From the NCBI RefSeq assembly GCF_021026315.1, contig NZ_JAJNCX010000006.1, positions 124,001 through 188,000 on the forward strand: 64,000 nt of DNA, given 5' to 3'. Position 1 is the first letter of the stretch; each line of letters begins with the position of its first letter. The position numbers and the translations under genes are program-made. The notes beneath the pieces were generated by a model that saw only the letters and a list, made by a program, of their open reading frames with translations, was not told where the DNA came from and made no database searches. Of this stretch, positions 63,294 to 64,000 are shown piece by piece. This DNA is from Rhizobium sp. C4. Its GTDB lineage: Bacteria; Pseudomonadota; Alphaproteobacteria; Rhizobiales; Rhizobiaceae.

Positions 63294-63611
63294 TTTCCGA
63301 TTCCAGCTTCATCCTCTCCCTCCCAAAACGGGCAGGTAAATGATCTGGATCAATAAGGCCATAGGCCGAGTTGCCGCAGCGCAAGAAAAATTGTGGCAGA
63401 TTTAGGCCTTGTGCGTTCGCGAAGACTTTAAAATATTGAATTGTATATACTATTACGATTTGTGTTGCGATTGCTCATGAGGCCATTTGACGCAGCAATT
63501 TTGCAGGCGCATAGTGCTGTTCGAGGCGCTGCTTCAGGAGTCGAACCGGTTTGGGAGAATCTGGTTTGAACAAAATGCCTGGAGCCGCGTTTTCTGCAGG
63601 AGGAGCAGCCC
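63294..63611. promoter_or_regulatory. Divergent cyoA/MFS control region
   Basis: 318 bp between the divergent cyoA and MFS genes. The half next to cyoA contains an FNR/FixK-type box. The middle (about 63,385-63,480) is AT-rich (for example TAAAATATTGAATTGTATATACTATTACG) and could hold promoters for either side, but no box pair was assigned with confidence. No gene is seen. Confidence 0.5.
63340..63353 (-). promoter_or_regulatory. FNR/FixK-like box upstream of cyoA
   Basis: ATGATCTGGATCAA (minus strand TTGATCCAGATCAT) matches the TTGAT-N4-ATCAA anaerobox except at the outermost base of one half. It is 46 bp upstream of the cyoA ATG. Such sites bind FNR/FixK regulators under low oxygen; here repression of an aerobic oxidase is the likely outcome. 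Confidence 0.6.
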
Positions 63612-64000
63612 ATGAGTTCATACAGTGCATCAGCAGACCAGCCCCGTTCGCTCTCGCCGACATCGGCATCCATCGAGCGTGACGCACGGCGCATCAATGC
63701 CGAAACGACGACCGATCCGGGCAATATCGCGCTCGGCGTCATTATCGGACGTTCATCGGAATTCTTCGACTTCTTTGTATACGGGATCGCTTCGGTCCTC
63801 GTTTTCCCGCAATTCTTCTTTCCCTTCACCGACCGCCTGACAGGCACCCTCCTGTCGTTTGCGGTCTTCTCGCTCGCCTTCATCGCCCGCCCCGTCGGCA
63901 CCGTGGTGTTCACCGCGCTTGACCGCGCCTACGGTCGCGGCACGAAGCTGATCATCGCCCTTCTCATCCTCGGCGGCTCGACCGCCTCCATGGCCTTCCT
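63612..64000 (+). CDS. MFS transporter, MHS (metabolite:H+ symporter) type, partial
   Basis: Open frame running off the right edge; 129 residues are visible. After a polar N-terminus of about 38 residues comes NIALGVIIGRSSEFFDFFVYGIASVLVFPQFFFP, the first helix and its E-F-FDFF-Y-G signature, typical of the MHS branch (citrate, proline/betaine, shikimate and related symporters). AFIARPVGTVVF and the loop Asp-Arg (DRAYGRGTKLIIALLI) follow. GCAGGAGGAGC precedes the ATG. The substrate cannot be told from this part. Divergent from cyoA. Confidence 0.85.
   Translation, partial: MSSYSASADQPRSLSPTSASIERDARRINAETTTDPGNIALGVIIGRSSEFFDFFVYGIASVLVFPQFFFPFTDRLTGTLLSFAVFSLAFIARPVGTVVFTALDRAYGRGTKLIIALLILGGSTASMAF

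Overview
The window is a high-GC, gene-dense chromosomal stretch that looks like a member of the Rhizobiaceae (Alphaproteobacteria, Hyphomicrobiales; Agrobacterium/Rhizobium/Shinella-like). The evidence is the urt and livHMGF-livK transporter operons side by side, a cyoABCD-surf1 oxidase operon, a thuA/thuB-type pair, an amino acid-[carrier protein] ligase cluster of the kind known from Bradyrhizobium and Agrobacterium, and several rhizobial-type intergenic palindromic repeats. The species cannot be named from the sequence alone.

Layout. 1-5.0 kb (minus): urtA-urtB-urtC-urtD urea ABC transporter; urtE is presumably beyond the left edge. 5.5-11.05 kb (plus): livH-livM-livG-livF, a small membrane protein and livK, closed by a strong terminator. 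11.2-12.8 kb: an acyl-CoA synthetase. 12.85-13.5 kb (minus): a Phd/YefM antitoxin with a PemK/MazF-like toxin, behind a 34-bp perfect palindrome. 13.7-18.0 kb (minus): a hybrid histidine kinase with an NCS1 transporter-like N-terminus, plus a LuxR-type response regulator. 18.2-19.2 kb: a ribbon-helix-helix/PIN toxin-antitoxin pair. 19.4-21.2 kb: a DUF2793 phage-type protein and a TauE/SafE permease.

21.4-37.9 kb is a surface-polysaccharide region: GT4, GH5 glucanase, ExoQ-like polymerase, Wzz/GumC-like co-polymerase, GT2, Wzx flippase, tandem alpha/beta hydrolase, radical SAM protein, two FkbM methyltransferases, a CmcI-like protein and a GH2 beta-mannosidase-like enzyme. 38.1-41.4 kb (minus) encodes a carrier protein, an acyl-CoA dehydrogenase, a stand-alone amino acid-[carrier protein] ligase and a DUF1839 protein.

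41.6-55.0 kb (plus) starts with a TetR regulator, followed by a second Liv-type ABC transporter, a long-chain-type CoA ligase, a substrate-binding protein and beta-oxidation enzymes ordered like the pim (dicarboxylate degradation) genes. Together they suggest uptake, CoA activation and beta-oxidation of an organic acid. A polyol-type dehydrogenase follows directly. 56.3-58.2 kb (minus) is thuA-thuB-like with a LacI-type operator. 58.3-63.3 kb (minus) is cyoABCD-surf1 with an FNR/FixK-like box upstream. An MFS transporter gene runs off the right edge.

No tRNA, rRNA, CRISPR array or insertion sequence was recognised. Start codons were re-chosen from ribosome binding sites and family starts where the longest open frame was implausible.
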